In this document: positions 22,296 through 31,500 of the stretch, piece by piece
Layout of the letters: every line of letters begins with the position of its first letter
Position numbering within the stretch: the first letter of the stretch is position 1
Origin: Butyrivibrio proteoclasticus
GTDB lineage: Bacteria; Bacillota; Clostridia; Lachnospirales; Lachnospiraceae
Assembly: GCF_900115735.1 (NCBI RefSeq)
Contig: NZ_FOXO01000008.1
Span: forward strand, 62,001-126,000
DNA length: 64,000 bases
Direction: 5' to 3'
Translations under genes and position numbers: made by a program
The notes under the pieces: generated by a model
The model's input: the letters and a program-made list of their open reading frames with translations, nothing else
Told to the model about the DNA's origin: nothing
Database searches by the model: none

Positions 22296-23957
22296 ATGGC
22301 TAAAATGGGAGGAACATACGATACAATAAACAGGATTTTTGATACTTTCGCTGTAACATCCAAAAGCCGTTATGTCTATGTATATGATATGGGACGGAAT
22401 ATAGCAAGGTGGTCTAAAAACGCAGTAGATTACTTTGGACTTGCAGGAGAGTATATTTACAATGCAGCGAGTGTATGGACAACAAGAATACATGGTGATG
22501 ACAGGGACAGATACAATGAATACATAAACCAGGCTTTTGCAGGCGTAGAAGTTGAACCAACCATCGAATACAGAGCCAAGAATAGTAACGGAGAATTTGT
22601 TATCTGTTCCTGCAGAGGCGTTGTGATTAAAGATTATGCAGGAAAGCCGGTGTTTTACGCTTGTTCAATCATAAACAAGGGAATAGTTGATAATAATGAC
22701 CCTATAACTCTTTTGCCCAATCACTATGAGATGCTCAATCATATGAGAAACCTCAAGACTCAGAAAAGTGAGTATATTATCCTGCTTATCAACTTTATTG
22801 ATTTTGCAAACATAAACAGACGATATGGCTATATGAGTGGCAATAATATTTTGCGGGCCATGGCTGCTAAGTTCAGGCAGGAAGCTGGAATTATGGGCAA
22901 AGTCTATAGAGGCGAAGGAACAGTAATGGCCTTTATAAGCGATGCCATGGATATAGATGAGGTAAAAAAGTTATATGGAAAGCTCAGAGCTTTTGCAAGA
23001 GAGAATTTGAGTTTTGAAGGAAAAAAAGTAGGAGCAGAGCTTGGTGGAGGGGCTATTATATCAACTGATTTTAATATTGATGAGCATTCAATTTATATCA
23101 GTGCTAAATATGCTCTTAGTTATTCTAAAAACCAAAGACATGGAAATCTTATAATTTTCCACAATGATCAGTTGGATAATAATAAAAGCAGCATTGAACT
23201 TGTGGATACAGTCAGAAATTGCATATTAAATGGATTTGAAGGTTTTCATCTGGAATACCAGCCGATTTTTTCTATTTCAGATGAGAAGCTTGTTGGTATG
23301 GAGGTTTTTCTCAGATGGCAGAAAGAGCCCTTTGGGGATGTTTCTCCTGCTGAATTTATACCATGGCTTGAACAGGATACAGTATTTTATACATTAGGTA
23401 ACTGGATATTAGAAAATGCTCTTAAGGATGCGCTGGAAATCAGAAAGGTAAAAAAAGATTTTTATTTATGCGTAAACCTTGCTTTTATGCAGCTTGAGAG
23501 ATCTGATTTCAGAAAAACCCTTATTGATATTTTGAGAAAAATAGGTTATCCTGCTACAGGTTTATGTCTTGAGATGGCACAGAGCAGCAGACAACTCGGA
23601 ATAGAACATTTAAAGAGCCAGATAGAGTTTTTGAAATCATGTGGAATTAAAGTGGGACTTGATGTTTCTGATTTTGCTTCTCTGGATTATGTAAGACATT
23701 TGCCAATTGATTTGGTAAACCTTGTTCCGGCTGTGACTGGTGGAATAGTCGGTAATATTACCACAAGGTACATGGTTGAGGCAATCACTTCATTTACCCA
23801 CAATCTTGGGATAAGGACCTGCTATACGGGAATAGAAGATAAGGAAACTTTGGAAATAGCAAAAAGTTATCCTATATCAGAAATGATTGGCTTCCATTTG
23901 GGAAGACCCTGCAGAATTGATAAATTTAAGGAACAATACCTTGAAAAGAGGAATTAA
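22296..23957 (+). CDS. PAS-GGDEF-EAL protein with degenerate active sites
   Basis: Cytoplasmic protein of 553 residues: a PAS-like domain (about 18-125), a GGDEF-fold domain (about 140-290) and an EAL-fold domain (about 310-545). The GGDEF site reads YRGEGTVMAF, so synthase activity is very unlikely. In the EAL domain the first Glu is kept (EVFLRW), but the DDFGTG loop reads LDVSDFASLDY, the Lys of the usual KID motif is lost (IDLVNLVP) and the EGVE motif reads TGIED. It is likely a c-di-GMP receptor or protein-interaction module rather than an enzyme. ATG 22296 is only one nt from AGGAG; ATG 22305 has better spacing and may be the true start. It directly follows an active GGDEF protein. Confidence 0.82.
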   Translation: MAKMGGTYDTINRIFDTFAVTSKSRYVYVYDMGRNIARWSKNAVDYFGLAGEYIYNAASVWTTRIHGDDRDRYNEYINQAFAGVEVEPTIEYRAKNSNGEFVICSCRGVVIKDYAGKPVFYACSIINKGIVDNNDPITLLPNHYEMLNHMRNLKTQKSEYIILLINFIDFANINRRYGYMSGNNILRAMAAKFRQEAGIMGKVYRGEGTVMAFISDAMDIDEVKKLYGKLRAFARENLSFEGKKVGAELGGGAIISTDFNIDEHSIYISAKYALSYSKNQRHGNLIIFHNDQLDNNKSSIELVDTVRNCILNGFEGFHLEYQPIFSISDEKLVGMEVFLRWQKEPFGDVSPAEFIPWLEQDTVFYTLGNWILENALKDALEIRKVKKDFYLCVNLAFMQLERSDFRKTLIDILRKIGYPATGLCLEMAQSSRQLGIEHLKSQIEFLKSCGIKVGLDVSDFASLDYVRHLPIDLVNLVPAVTGGIVGNITTRYMVEAITSFTHNLGIRTCYTGIEDKETLEIAKSYPISEMIGFHLGRPCRIDKFKEQYLEKRN

Positions 23958-24695
23958 ATGAGTAAAACCTTTCGTTACATTCAAAATGATGATGTGCTCA
24001 AGTCTTTTAATGAATTTAAGAATACAATTCTTGTTGAAAGACCGGTTGTGATCGCACGTCATGGAGATTACTCTCTTTTTCTCATACGGATATCGGATGG
24101 GGAATTAGGACTTACAATTAAAAACATGGTAAAAAAGGCTGAAGTGGAAAGCCGCAGCTATGAAATAGCCACTACTAATGAAGCTTTGGTTTCCAGAGGT
24201 GTAAGGCATGCAGTTCAGAAAATGGCTGAGTTAAGTGATGAGGATGTGAACAGAAAACGTCTTCAAATCTGGAAATGGTATGTTATGGATTGGCAAAAAG
24301 CCAATATAGATAAGACTGATGAAATCATGAGCAAAGAACTTTCTTGGGATGAAGAGACCAGTAATAGAAATGGTGAGATCCTTGATATGGAGAGTTTCCT
24401 TCATGGAGAATATTTAAATATTGGAAATACCATAGCACTGATTGACAAGTATCTTACAGATGATAAGTATAAGGAGCTGTTTAAGACCTTTGCCATTAAT
24501 GACATAATGGAGATGACACGTGAGGACACTAAGGATAAATCCATTGCCGAGGCGGAGAGACTTAGTCAGCTGGAAGGTCCCAAGAAGCATACATATCAGT
24601 TTGTAGTGAGCGTAGAGGCCACTGATAAGGAGCATGCAAGACAGGCACTGCTTAATTATCTGGCTGGTGATGAGCGAATTAAAGTGCAAAGGTGA
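23958..24695 (+). CDS. Hypothetical protein in c-di-GMP gene row
   Basis: A 245-residue cytoplasmic protein I do not recognise. It begins with a mixed region (about 1-60, PVVIARHGDYSLFLIRISDG), a helical middle and a short C-terminal domain beginning KKHTYQFVVSVEATDKEHAR, which looks like a small alpha/beta fold such as an ACT- or ferredoxin-like domain. The start codon is immediately after the stop of the degenerate EAL gene (TAAATG), so the two are translationally coupled and may work together. Confidence 0.7.
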   Translation: MSKTFRYIQNDDVLKSFNEFKNTILVERPVVIARHGDYSLFLIRISDGELGLTIKNMVKKAEVESRSYEIATTNEALVSRGVRHAVQKMAELSDEDVNRKRLQIWKWYVMDWQKANIDKTDEIMSKELSWDEETSNRNGEILDMESFLHGEYLNIGNTIALIDKYLTDDKYKELFKTFAINDIMEMTREDTKDKSIAEAERLSQLEGPKKHTYQFVVSVEATDKEHARQALLNYLAGDERIKVQR

Positions 24696-24763
24696 AATTT
24701 AATTTCATAAAATTTTAATATTTTAAAACAGTAAAGCGTCTACCATTTTATAAGGGCTTGTTA

Positions 24764-24769
24764 TATAAT
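24764..24769 (+). promoter_or_regulatory. Probable -10 box before the structured leader
   Basis: A perfect TATAAT preceded by TTGTTA lies about 10 bp before the 5' arm of the folded leader at 24779. No convincing -35 box is visible at the correct distance. Confidence 0.4.
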
Positions 24770-24778
24770 GTACCCATT

Positions 24779-24865
24779 AGATGAAAAAATGGTGTAGAGA
24801 TACAATAGGTTGAGGGGCCTGAAAAGGTACTTTACACGCCGTTTCATCTGATGAAAAAAATTTTC
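24779..24865 (+). ncRNA. Candidate cis-regulatory leader RNA
   Basis: AGATGAAA (24779-24786) pairs with TTTCATCT (24842-24849), and inside it AATGGTGTA pairs with TACACGCCGTT (about 24788-24796 with 24833-24843). The apical part (GAGATACAATAGGTTGAGGG with GCCTGAAAAGGTACTT) is unpaired or weakly paired and purine-rich, like a ligand pocket. A second GATGAAA at 24850 could compete for TTTCATC, which would allow switching. It ends about 25 nt before a well-placed ribosome binding site. It does not match the c-di-GMP, SAM, purine, preQ1, fluoride or ZTP riboswitch consensus I know. Confidence 0.4.
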
Positions 24866-24888
24866 TTATGAGATGGAGGAATTAAATA

Positions 24889-25137
24889 ATGAGACGTTCC
24901 GCAAAGACAAAAACAGGCATGAGTCAGAGTTGTATTGCAATTATGACTGATGCAATCAAGGCAAAGGAGCAGAACTTATCATACGGCAAATTTAAGGCGC
25001 TTGATATGTTGGGTTCAGGAAATATGCAGGACGAGGAAGAGGAATCCGAGTATACAGTTCATACAACCGATCTGGTTCGAAGAACAAAGCATGTTGAAGA
25101 AAAGAAGCCGGTGGCTTTTGTAAAGATCAGAGCATAA
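24889..25137 (+). CDS. Hypothetical 82-residue protein
   Basis: I do not recognise a family. The protein has a basic N-terminus (MRRSAKTKTG), a helical region (CIAIMTDAIKAKEQNLSY), an acidic patch (DEEEESE, about 51-57) and a basic C-terminal half. No membrane segment is present. GGAGG is placed nine nt before ATG 24889. The gene has its own probable promoter, a structured leader and a strong terminator, so it is a deliberately regulated small gene downstream of the c-di-GMP gene row. Confidence 0.7.
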   Translation: MRRSAKTKTGMSQSCIAIMTDAIKAKEQNLSYGKFKALDMLGSGNMQDEEEESEYTVHTTDLVRRTKHVEEKKPVAFVKIRA

Positions 25138-25148
25138 TTAGATAAAAA

Positions 25149-25187
25149 GAGCTGTGAAATGAGAAATCATTCACAGCTCCATTTTTT
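25149..25187. terminator. Bidirectional terminator with GAAA tetraloop
   Basis: GAGCTGTG-A-AATGA pairs with TCATT-CACAGCTC across a GAAA tetraloop (25149-25179), with one bulged A, followed by ATTTTTT. It lies between convergent genes. Confidence 0.92.
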
Positions 25188-25194
25188 ACTTGAA

Positions 25195-25854
25195 TTAAAG
25201 ATGGAAAATGTAGTCGTTTAATTTTTTACCTACGACAGTAATAACTGGACCAAGGAACAGCGCCATAAGGACAATTCCAATATTTGGTGTGCCGCCAAAT
25301 AAAATTCCTACAATGATGACCAAAAAGTCATATGCCATTCTTATGTAGGTGAACTTTACTTTTTTTAATATTTTGTCAGAAATTATCTGAGGCATTGCAT
25401 CGTATGGGGCAACTCCCATGGCTGCGTTGATATAAAACGATACGGCAACAATGAAGCAAAAAAGGGCAATTACGAAAATGATTGCTCTTGAAGGAAAAAC
25501 AGTAAAGAATCTTTCCGGAATTGTTATACTCCATACCCAGCAGAAAAAGTCGGCGATGTAACCTATAAAAACCATGTTTGCAATTGTTCCAAGTCCAATA
25601 TATTTTCTTCCCCAAATTATAACGAAAATGAAGAGAACTGCATTTAGTGCAAGCTGCCAGGTCCCTAGAAGGATTCCAAGTCGTCTGGATATAGTGAGAT
25701 TCATGAAAGTACATGGGTCCGTTCCAAGGTCAACTTTGATCAGGAAGGATAAAAAGAATCCCATGAGAAATACGCCGACAAGCATTAAGATAAGGCGCTT
25801 TTTAAAATCTTTTTGAGTAAAATATTCTTTGATCGCATTCTTTATAGTGTCCAT
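25195..25854 (-). CDS. YczE/YyaS/YitT-family membrane protein
   Basis: Membrane protein of 219 residues with five or six hydrophobic helices. The family pattern is seen in GFFLSFLIKVDLGTDPCTFM (about 31-50) and NAAMGVAPYDAMPQIIS (about 142-158), the duplicated G-x-x-P-x-D/T loops of YczE-like proteins. The function of this family is poorly known. ATG 25854 sits after AAAAGGAAAATATC. It is convergent with the small gene at 24,889 and seems to be cotranscribed with the small gene upstream at 25,887-26,081. Confidence 0.75.
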   Translation of the reverse strand: MDTIKNAIKEYFTQKDFKKRLILMLVGVFLMGFFLSFLIKVDLGTDPCTFMNLTISRRLGILLGTWQLALNAVLFIFVIIWGRKYIGLGTIANMVFIGYIADFFCWVWSITIPERFFTVFPSRAIIFVIALFCFIVAVSFYINAAMGVAPYDAMPQIISDKILKKVKFTYIRMAYDFLVIIVGILFGGTPNIGIVLMALFLGPVITVVGKKLNDYIFHL

Positions 25855-25886
25855 GATATTTTCCTTTTAAATTATTAGTTATTTAA

Positions 25887-26081
25887 TTAAACTTCATGCA
25901 AAGCATAATAAGTATTTTTGTAGTTTATGAGAACAGGTGCACTTGCAAAAACTTCATCTCCTATGTAGCACCGGTCTGTTTCCCTGTCGAAAGTGTATGT
26001 TCTTCCTTCGCTGTCGTGCTCGTTGATGTATTGAAGTGCCTGATCAAGTGTCTCATCCCCTTTACAAAGATGAATATTCAT
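25887..26081 (-). CDS. Hypothetical 64-residue protein
   Basis: Small soluble protein of unknown family, acidic, with a likely beta-rich second half (TYTFDRETDRCYIGDEVFAS, then PVLINYKNTYYALHEV). ATG 26081 is chosen because AAAGGAGG lies six nt upstream; an in-frame start at 26108 would include that site. It lies 32 bp upstream of the YczE-like gene on the same strand. Confidence 0.6.
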   Translation of the reverse strand: MNIHLCKGDETLDQALQYINEHDSEGRTYTFDRETDRCYIGDEVFASAPVLINYKNTYYALHEV

Positions 26082-26195
26082 ACAGAACCTCCTTTTTGAT
26101 AAAACCAAAATGCGAAACTGATTATATCATAATTTGAGGCTTAAAACAGCTTTTGCTCTTTTATGATTCTTTTATAATTATTTATATATGTATTA

Positions 26196-26204
26196 TGGTA
26201 GAAT
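26196..26204 (+). promoter_or_regulatory. Extended -10 of the larB-hydrogenase operon
   Basis: TGGTAGAAT at 26196-26204 is an extended -10 element with no clear -35 box. A small CCCTGATAGGG hairpin follows in the leader. Confidence 0.4.
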
Positions 26205-26252
26205 ATTATAAATGGAAAGTATGCCCTGATAGGGAACCTAAGGAGAATAAAA

Positions 26253-27023
26253 GTGGATGAAAAAGCTATAAAGGAGCTTTTGGAATCTGTTAAGAAGGGC
26301 GAAAGTTCGATAGACGATGCACTTCTTAAGCTAAAAGAAGCGCCTTTTGAGGATATGGGCTTTGCAAAGCCTGATTTTCACAGGGGATTAAGGCAGGGGG
26401 CGCCTGAAGTTATATATGGGCAGGGCAAGACGCCTTATCAGATTCTGGAGATAGCCAAAAAACTTATATCTCATGGACAAAAGAGCGTTCTGATTACCAG
26501 AATGTCTGTGGAAGCAAGGGATTTCTTTTTGCAAAATAAAAAAGACGACAGCCTTGAGCTTAACTATGATGAGCTCAGCAGAATCGGCATAGCAGGTCAA
26601 ATGCCTGATAAAACAAAAGCAGTTGGTAAAATAGTTGTTGCAACGGGTGGGACAAGTGATATGCCGGTGGCAGAAGAGGCAGCCAGAACTGCTGAATTTT
26701 TGGGGAATAACGTAGTAAGGCTTTATGATGTTGGTGTAGCAGGAATACACCGGCTTATAAATAAAGAGAGCATGGAACACATTATGAGTGCCAATGTCAT
26801 CATTGCTATTGCAGGCATGGAAGGCGCACTTGCAAGTGTTGTGGGGGGGCTTTCTGACTGCCCGGTCATTGCTGTTCCGACAAGTGTCGGCTATGGAGCG
26901 GCTTTTGGCGGGCTTGCAGCTCTTTTGTCTATGCTCAATTCATGTGCCAGCGGAGTAAGTGTTGTTAATATCGACAATGGGTTTGGCGCAGGGTATCTGG
27001 CAAGCATGATCAATAAGAAATGA
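26253..27023 (+). CDS. larB: LarB-like (NCAIR mutase family) protein
   Basis: Member of the LarB family, which carboxylates and hydrolyses nicotinic acid adenine dinucleotide in the first step of nickel-pincer nucleotide synthesis. The 256 residues match the family: an N-terminal helix region with FHRGLRQGAPEVIYGQGKTP (about 42-61), and the PurE-like domain with VVATGGTSDMPVAEEAARTA (about 129-148), VGVAGIHRL, AGMEGALASVVGGL and PTSVGYGAAFGGLAALLSML. The start is GTG 26253 with AAGGAG at seven nt. LarC and LarE genes, needed for the complete cofactor, are not in the window. It is cotranscribed with a group B [FeFe] hydrogenase, an unusual partner. Confidence 0.88.
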   Translation: MDEKAIKELLESVKKGESSIDDALLKLKEAPFEDMGFAKPDFHRGLRQGAPEVIYGQGKTPYQILEIAKKLISHGQKSVLITRMSVEARDFFLQNKKDDSLELNYDELSRIGIAGQMPDKTKAVGKIVVATGGTSDMPVAEEAARTAEFLGNNVVRLYDVGVAGIHRLINKESMEHIMSANVIIAIAGMEGALASVVGGLSDCPVIAVPTSVGYGAAFGGLAALLSMLNSCASGVSVVNIDNGFGAGYLASMINKK

Positions 27024-27063
27024 AGTTACTATTCAGGAACTGAACAATAAGAAGGGGATTTTT

Positions 27064-28536
27064 ATGGTTACAAATGACGAAAGTATGAATCGCTTTAAAC
27101 ACAACATCATGGAGCAGGTCTGCAGGCTCGAGTGGGATGGGATAAATGATCCTGAACACATTGAAGAGCTGATCCTTAAGATCATTCCCGGACCTAAACC
27201 ATCTTACAGATGCTGCGTTTACAAAGAAAGAGAAATTGTAAGACAGCGTATCAGATTGGCTCAGGCTAAGAGTCCATCCTATAATCCGGATTCGGAGAAT
27301 ATAGTTCAGGTAATCGATCCGGCCTGCGATGAATGTCCGATTTCTGCATACTCTGTTACTGATAACTGCAGATTCTGTATGGGAAAAGCATGTCTTAACT
27401 CGTGTAAATTTGGAGCCATAACACCAGGTGATACACATATGCATATTGATCCGGCTAAGTGTAAAGAGTGCGGAATGTGCGCCAATGCATGTCCATATAA
27501 TGCGATAGTTCACCTTGAGAGACCATGTAAAAAGGCATGTCCTGTAGGCGCTATCACATATGATGAATATGGATACTGCAAAATTGATGAAGATAAATGT
27601 ATCCAGTGCGGTCACTGCATTCACAGCTGTCCTTTTGCAGCTATTGGCAGTAAGACCTTCCTTGTTGATATCATAAAAGAGATAAAGGCGGGCAAGGAAG
27701 TCATCGCCATGTGCGCTCCCGCAACTGAAGGACAGTTCGGTGAGGATATCAGCATGGCATCCATCAGAGAAGGCCTTAAAAAGATTGGTTTTGCTGATAT
27801 GGTTGAGGTTGGACTTGGCGGAGATATGACAGCTGCCTACGAGTCTGAGGAGTGGACAGAAGCCTTTGAAAAAGGTCATAAAATGACAACATCATGTTGT
27901 CCGGCGTTTATAAATATGCTAAAGAAGCACTTCCCGGAGCAGTATAAAGACAATATGTCCAGTACGGTTTCACCTATGTGTGCTATTTCAAGATACTTAA
28001 AGGCAACAAGACCGGGATGTGTAACAGTATTTATAGGACCATGTATAGCTAAAAAATCTGAGGCACAGGATAAGTCGGTTCCCGGAAATGCTGATTACGT
28101 AGTTACATATGGAGAGCTTAGAGCTCTTATGAGATCTAAGGATGTTAAATTTGAACCGGTTAGTGATGAATATCAGGAATCATCTATCTGGGGAAAGAGA
28201 TTTGCCACAAGTGGTGGAGTAGCCAATGCAGTTATTGAATGCATGCAGGAAAGAGGAGTAGACACTTCACAGATCAAACTCTTTAGGGCTGCAGGCGGAG
28301 CTGAATGTAAGAAGGCACTTACACTCCTGAAAGTTGGCAAGCTTCCTGAAGATTTCATAGAAGGAATGGTTTGCCCGGGAGGTTGCGTAGGCGGACCTTC
28401 AAGGCATAAACAGTATACAGAGATTACTAAGGCCAGAGAGACATTGCTATCAAAAGCAGATGAGAGAAAAGTTTTGGATAACCTGAAAAACTATCCGATG
28501 GATAAGTTTTCTATGCATCGTGATGGACACATGTGA
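27064..28536 (+). CDS. [FeFe] hydrogenase, group B type
   Basis: Iron-only hydrogenase-like protein of 490 residues. N-terminal Cys motifs include CDECPISAYSVTDNCRFCMG and two four-cysteine ferredoxin-type clusters (CKECGMCANACP, CIQCGHCIHSCP) near 135-205. The H-cluster motifs are TSCCPAFINMLKKHFP (about 276-291), FIGPCIAKKSEA (about 325-336) and GMVCPGGCVGGP (about 438-449). GPC in place of MPC and CPAF in place of CPAW are the marks of the group B family. The role of group B enzymes is poorly known; H2 evolution or sensing are both possible. ATG 27064 follows AAGGGG. The gene overlaps the next one, a hybrid histidine kinase, by 4 bp, which suggests joint function. Confidence 0.9.
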   Translation: MVTNDESMNRFKHNIMEQVCRLEWDGINDPEHIEELILKIIPGPKPSYRCCVYKEREIVRQRIRLAQAKSPSYNPDSENIVQVIDPACDECPISAYSVTDNCRFCMGKACLNSCKFGAITPGDTHMHIDPAKCKECGMCANACPYNAIVHLERPCKKACPVGAITYDEYGYCKIDEDKCIQCGHCIHSCPFAAIGSKTFLVDIIKEIKAGKEVIAMCAPATEGQFGEDISMASIREGLKKIGFADMVEVGLGGDMTAAYESEEWTEAFEKGHKMTTSCCPAFINMLKKHFPEQYKDNMSSTVSPMCAISRYLKATRPGCVTVFIGPCIAKKSEAQDKSVPGNADYVVTYGELRALMRSKDVKFEPVSDEYQESSIWGKRFATSGGVANAVIECMQERGVDTSQIKLFRAAGGAECKKALTLLKVGKLPEDFIEGMVCPGGCVGGPSRHKQYTEITKARETLLSKADERKVLDNLKNYPMDKFSMHRDGHM

Positions 28537-31500
28537 CACAGACTTTAGAGGCTTTTATGGAAAAAAGTAGGAAGATCCCGGAAAAAGTACTGATAGACTT
28601 TTTGATGATTGTCTTGGCATCATTTTTTTCGATACTTTACAATAGGCAGATATTGTACGTTGACGAAATGAATCAGGTTCTTGCCGGTGTTTACTATATT
28701 TTTAAGTATATTCCGATCGTTCTGGTTACAGCCCTTGGAGGGGCTGTACCCGGAATGATCAGTGTGCTTGTGTTGTTTATCTATAAATCTATAGCTTACA
28801 GCAGTTTTTCTTATCTTTGTTTTATTTACCTTCTGGTTTGCTGCGTGACAGATATACTCGCCAGGAGAAAATTCTTTTCCAATATTCCAAAGACATTATT
28901 AACATCGGTATTTTTGCAGTTTCTTACAGGCAATTTCTGGGGAATCATTCTGTTTCTTTTGGCAGGAAAGAGCCTGACAGATTTTTCGGGAATAACCCAT
29001 ATATATATTTTTTTGAACGAGGCACCCGGGTGCTTTATAGGGTGTCTTATCGTGTATGCATTTTTCAGGTTTTTGCCGGCAGAAAAAAAGCTAAAACTTG
29101 GAAACGGGAAGTATTATGTGGATGCTTCCATTCTTGATGAAGATGAGCGATATGAGGTTGAAGGAAAATCCAAGATTGGCGCGGTTGTAATGAATATAAT
29201 CGTGTTTGAAGCCATTGTTCTTGGTTTATCCGCAGAGCTTGCTTCAAATACTCTTATTCCTACTATGAAAGTAAGGTCCATTGATGATACGATGGATTCT
29301 TATATTGATGAAAGATGGCATGATATTTCAAATACGGAGATGCTTGAGAGTCTGGTCAGCATCACTATGATGAACGATGTTGTCACCAGTACAGAGGAGC
29401 TGGAAACAAATGGATACCAGCTTGGAAGTACAGCTTTTGGCGTAAAGCTTTCTATGCTGATTCTGATCATAGTTATTCCTCTTGCGGTATTTGTAAACAG
29501 GTATGCTCAACGGAGGATAGCAAGACCAATACGAAGTCTTTCCAAAGCTGTTACGGGAATCTATAACTCTAATGACATTGATATAAACGCTAATGTGAAA
29601 GAAGTTCATAACCTGCATATAAACACCGGAGATGAAATTGAAGAACTGTACCACGCAATAGATCTGACTATTTACAGGCTGATGGAGTACATTGAGCTTG
29701 TTAAAACAAGGCAGAGTATAGAAGATCAGTTGAATATTGAAAAGAGTGCCAATGAGGCTAAGTCAAGATTTCTTTCCAATATATCTCACGAGATCAGAAC
29801 ACCAATCAATGCAGTTCTTGGGTTTGATGAGATGATTCTCAGGGAGTCCAATGACAGCACTGTGATCAGGTATGCAAAAGATATTCAGAGTTCAGGTAAA
29901 ACTCTTTTAGCACTCATTAATGACGTACTTGATTTTTCCAAGATTGAAGCGGGAAAGCTTGAGATAATCCCTGTTGAGTATGAGTTAAGATCTCTTATTA
30001 ATGACGTTGTGAACATGGCCAGAGTCAGGGCTGTGGAAAAAAATCTTGAGTTGCTCGTGAATGTGGAGGAAGAAATACCTCATGTCCTTTATGGCGACGA
30101 GGTTCGAATAAAGCAATGTGTTATCAATATAGTGACAAACGCCATTAAATATACTGAGGCAGGAAGTGTCACTATAGATATTTCATATGAGAATGTTGAG
30201 GCTGAAAGTCCGGAGGATGCATTTGAAGAAAATAAAATCCTTTTGGGAGTAAAAGTAACAGATACCGGAATTGGAATCAAAGAAGAAGATATTGATAAGC
30301 TTTCAGGGGCTTTTGAAAGAATCGATGAAAAGAGAAACAGAACAATTGAAGGATCAGGACTTGGAATAAATATTGTGAACAGCCTCTTATCCATGATGGA
30401 TTCAAAGCTTGTAGTTAAAAGCGAATATGGAAAGGGATCCGAGTTTTCTTTTGCAATAGTCCAAAGAGTTGTGGATATGGATCCTATCGGTGATTTCAGC
30501 GAGGCATATAAAGAGGCAGTTAAGGATACTCATGATTATCATGAGACCTTCCATGCGCCGGATGCTAAGATCCTGGTTGTTGATGATACCAAGACTAATC
30601 TCACTGTTGTGGAAGGCCTGCTGAAAAAGACTCAGATAATGGTTGATACTGCAACAAGCGGAATGGAAGCACTTGATCTTGTATCGAAAAATAAGTATGA
30701 CATAATCTTTTTAGACCACAGAATGCCTGAAATGGACGGTATCCAGACATTCCACGCCATGGAGGAACTAAGCGGCAATCTCAATAAAAAGACTCCTGTA
30801 ATAGCGCTTACTGCCAATGCTGTATCCGGTTCAAGAGAAATGTATTTCAAGGAAGGATTTACAAATTACATGTCTAAACCTGTAGATCCTGTCAAACTTG
30901 AAGATATGATAATGAGTTATCTTCCATCGTTTAAAGTTACAAGGCCCGGTGACAAAGATTTTGTATCAAATGAGGAAGAGGAAAAAGAAACAGATAAAGA
31001 GGCAATGCAGGAAATTCTGAAGGTAAGCGGCATTGACATTGAAACAGCTATTGCAAGATGTGGTTCTCCTGACGTTGCGCTGGAGGTAATGAAAGATTTT
31101 AAACTTGCAATTGATGAAAGGTCTGGTCTTATTGAAAGATATGAGGCTGAAGGAAATATCAAAAACTATACCATTTACGTGCATGGACTTAAGAGCTCAG
31201 CTCGGGCAATTGGTGCAATAGACCTTGCGGACAAGGCAGAATACCTTGAACAGTGCGGCAATGATGAAAATGTTGATGCGATTAAAAAACTTACACCGGA
31301 TCTTTTGGAGTTGTATAGAAGCTACAACCAAAAACTTTCTTTACTGACTAAGGAAGAAGATAAGGATAAGCCCGAAATAGCTGCAGAGCAGCTTGAAAGT
31401 GCATATGAGTCAATAAAAGAATTTGTTTCGGCGTCATATTTTGACAGTGCTGATGATATAATGAAGATGCTTGAAGAGTACCGTATTCCACAGGCGTATG

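Noticed and set aside
24779..24865. c-di-GMP riboswitch after the GGDEF/EAL genes
   Set aside because: The core sequences of the class I and class II c-di-GMP riboswitches are not present; kept only as an unnamed candidate leader RNA.
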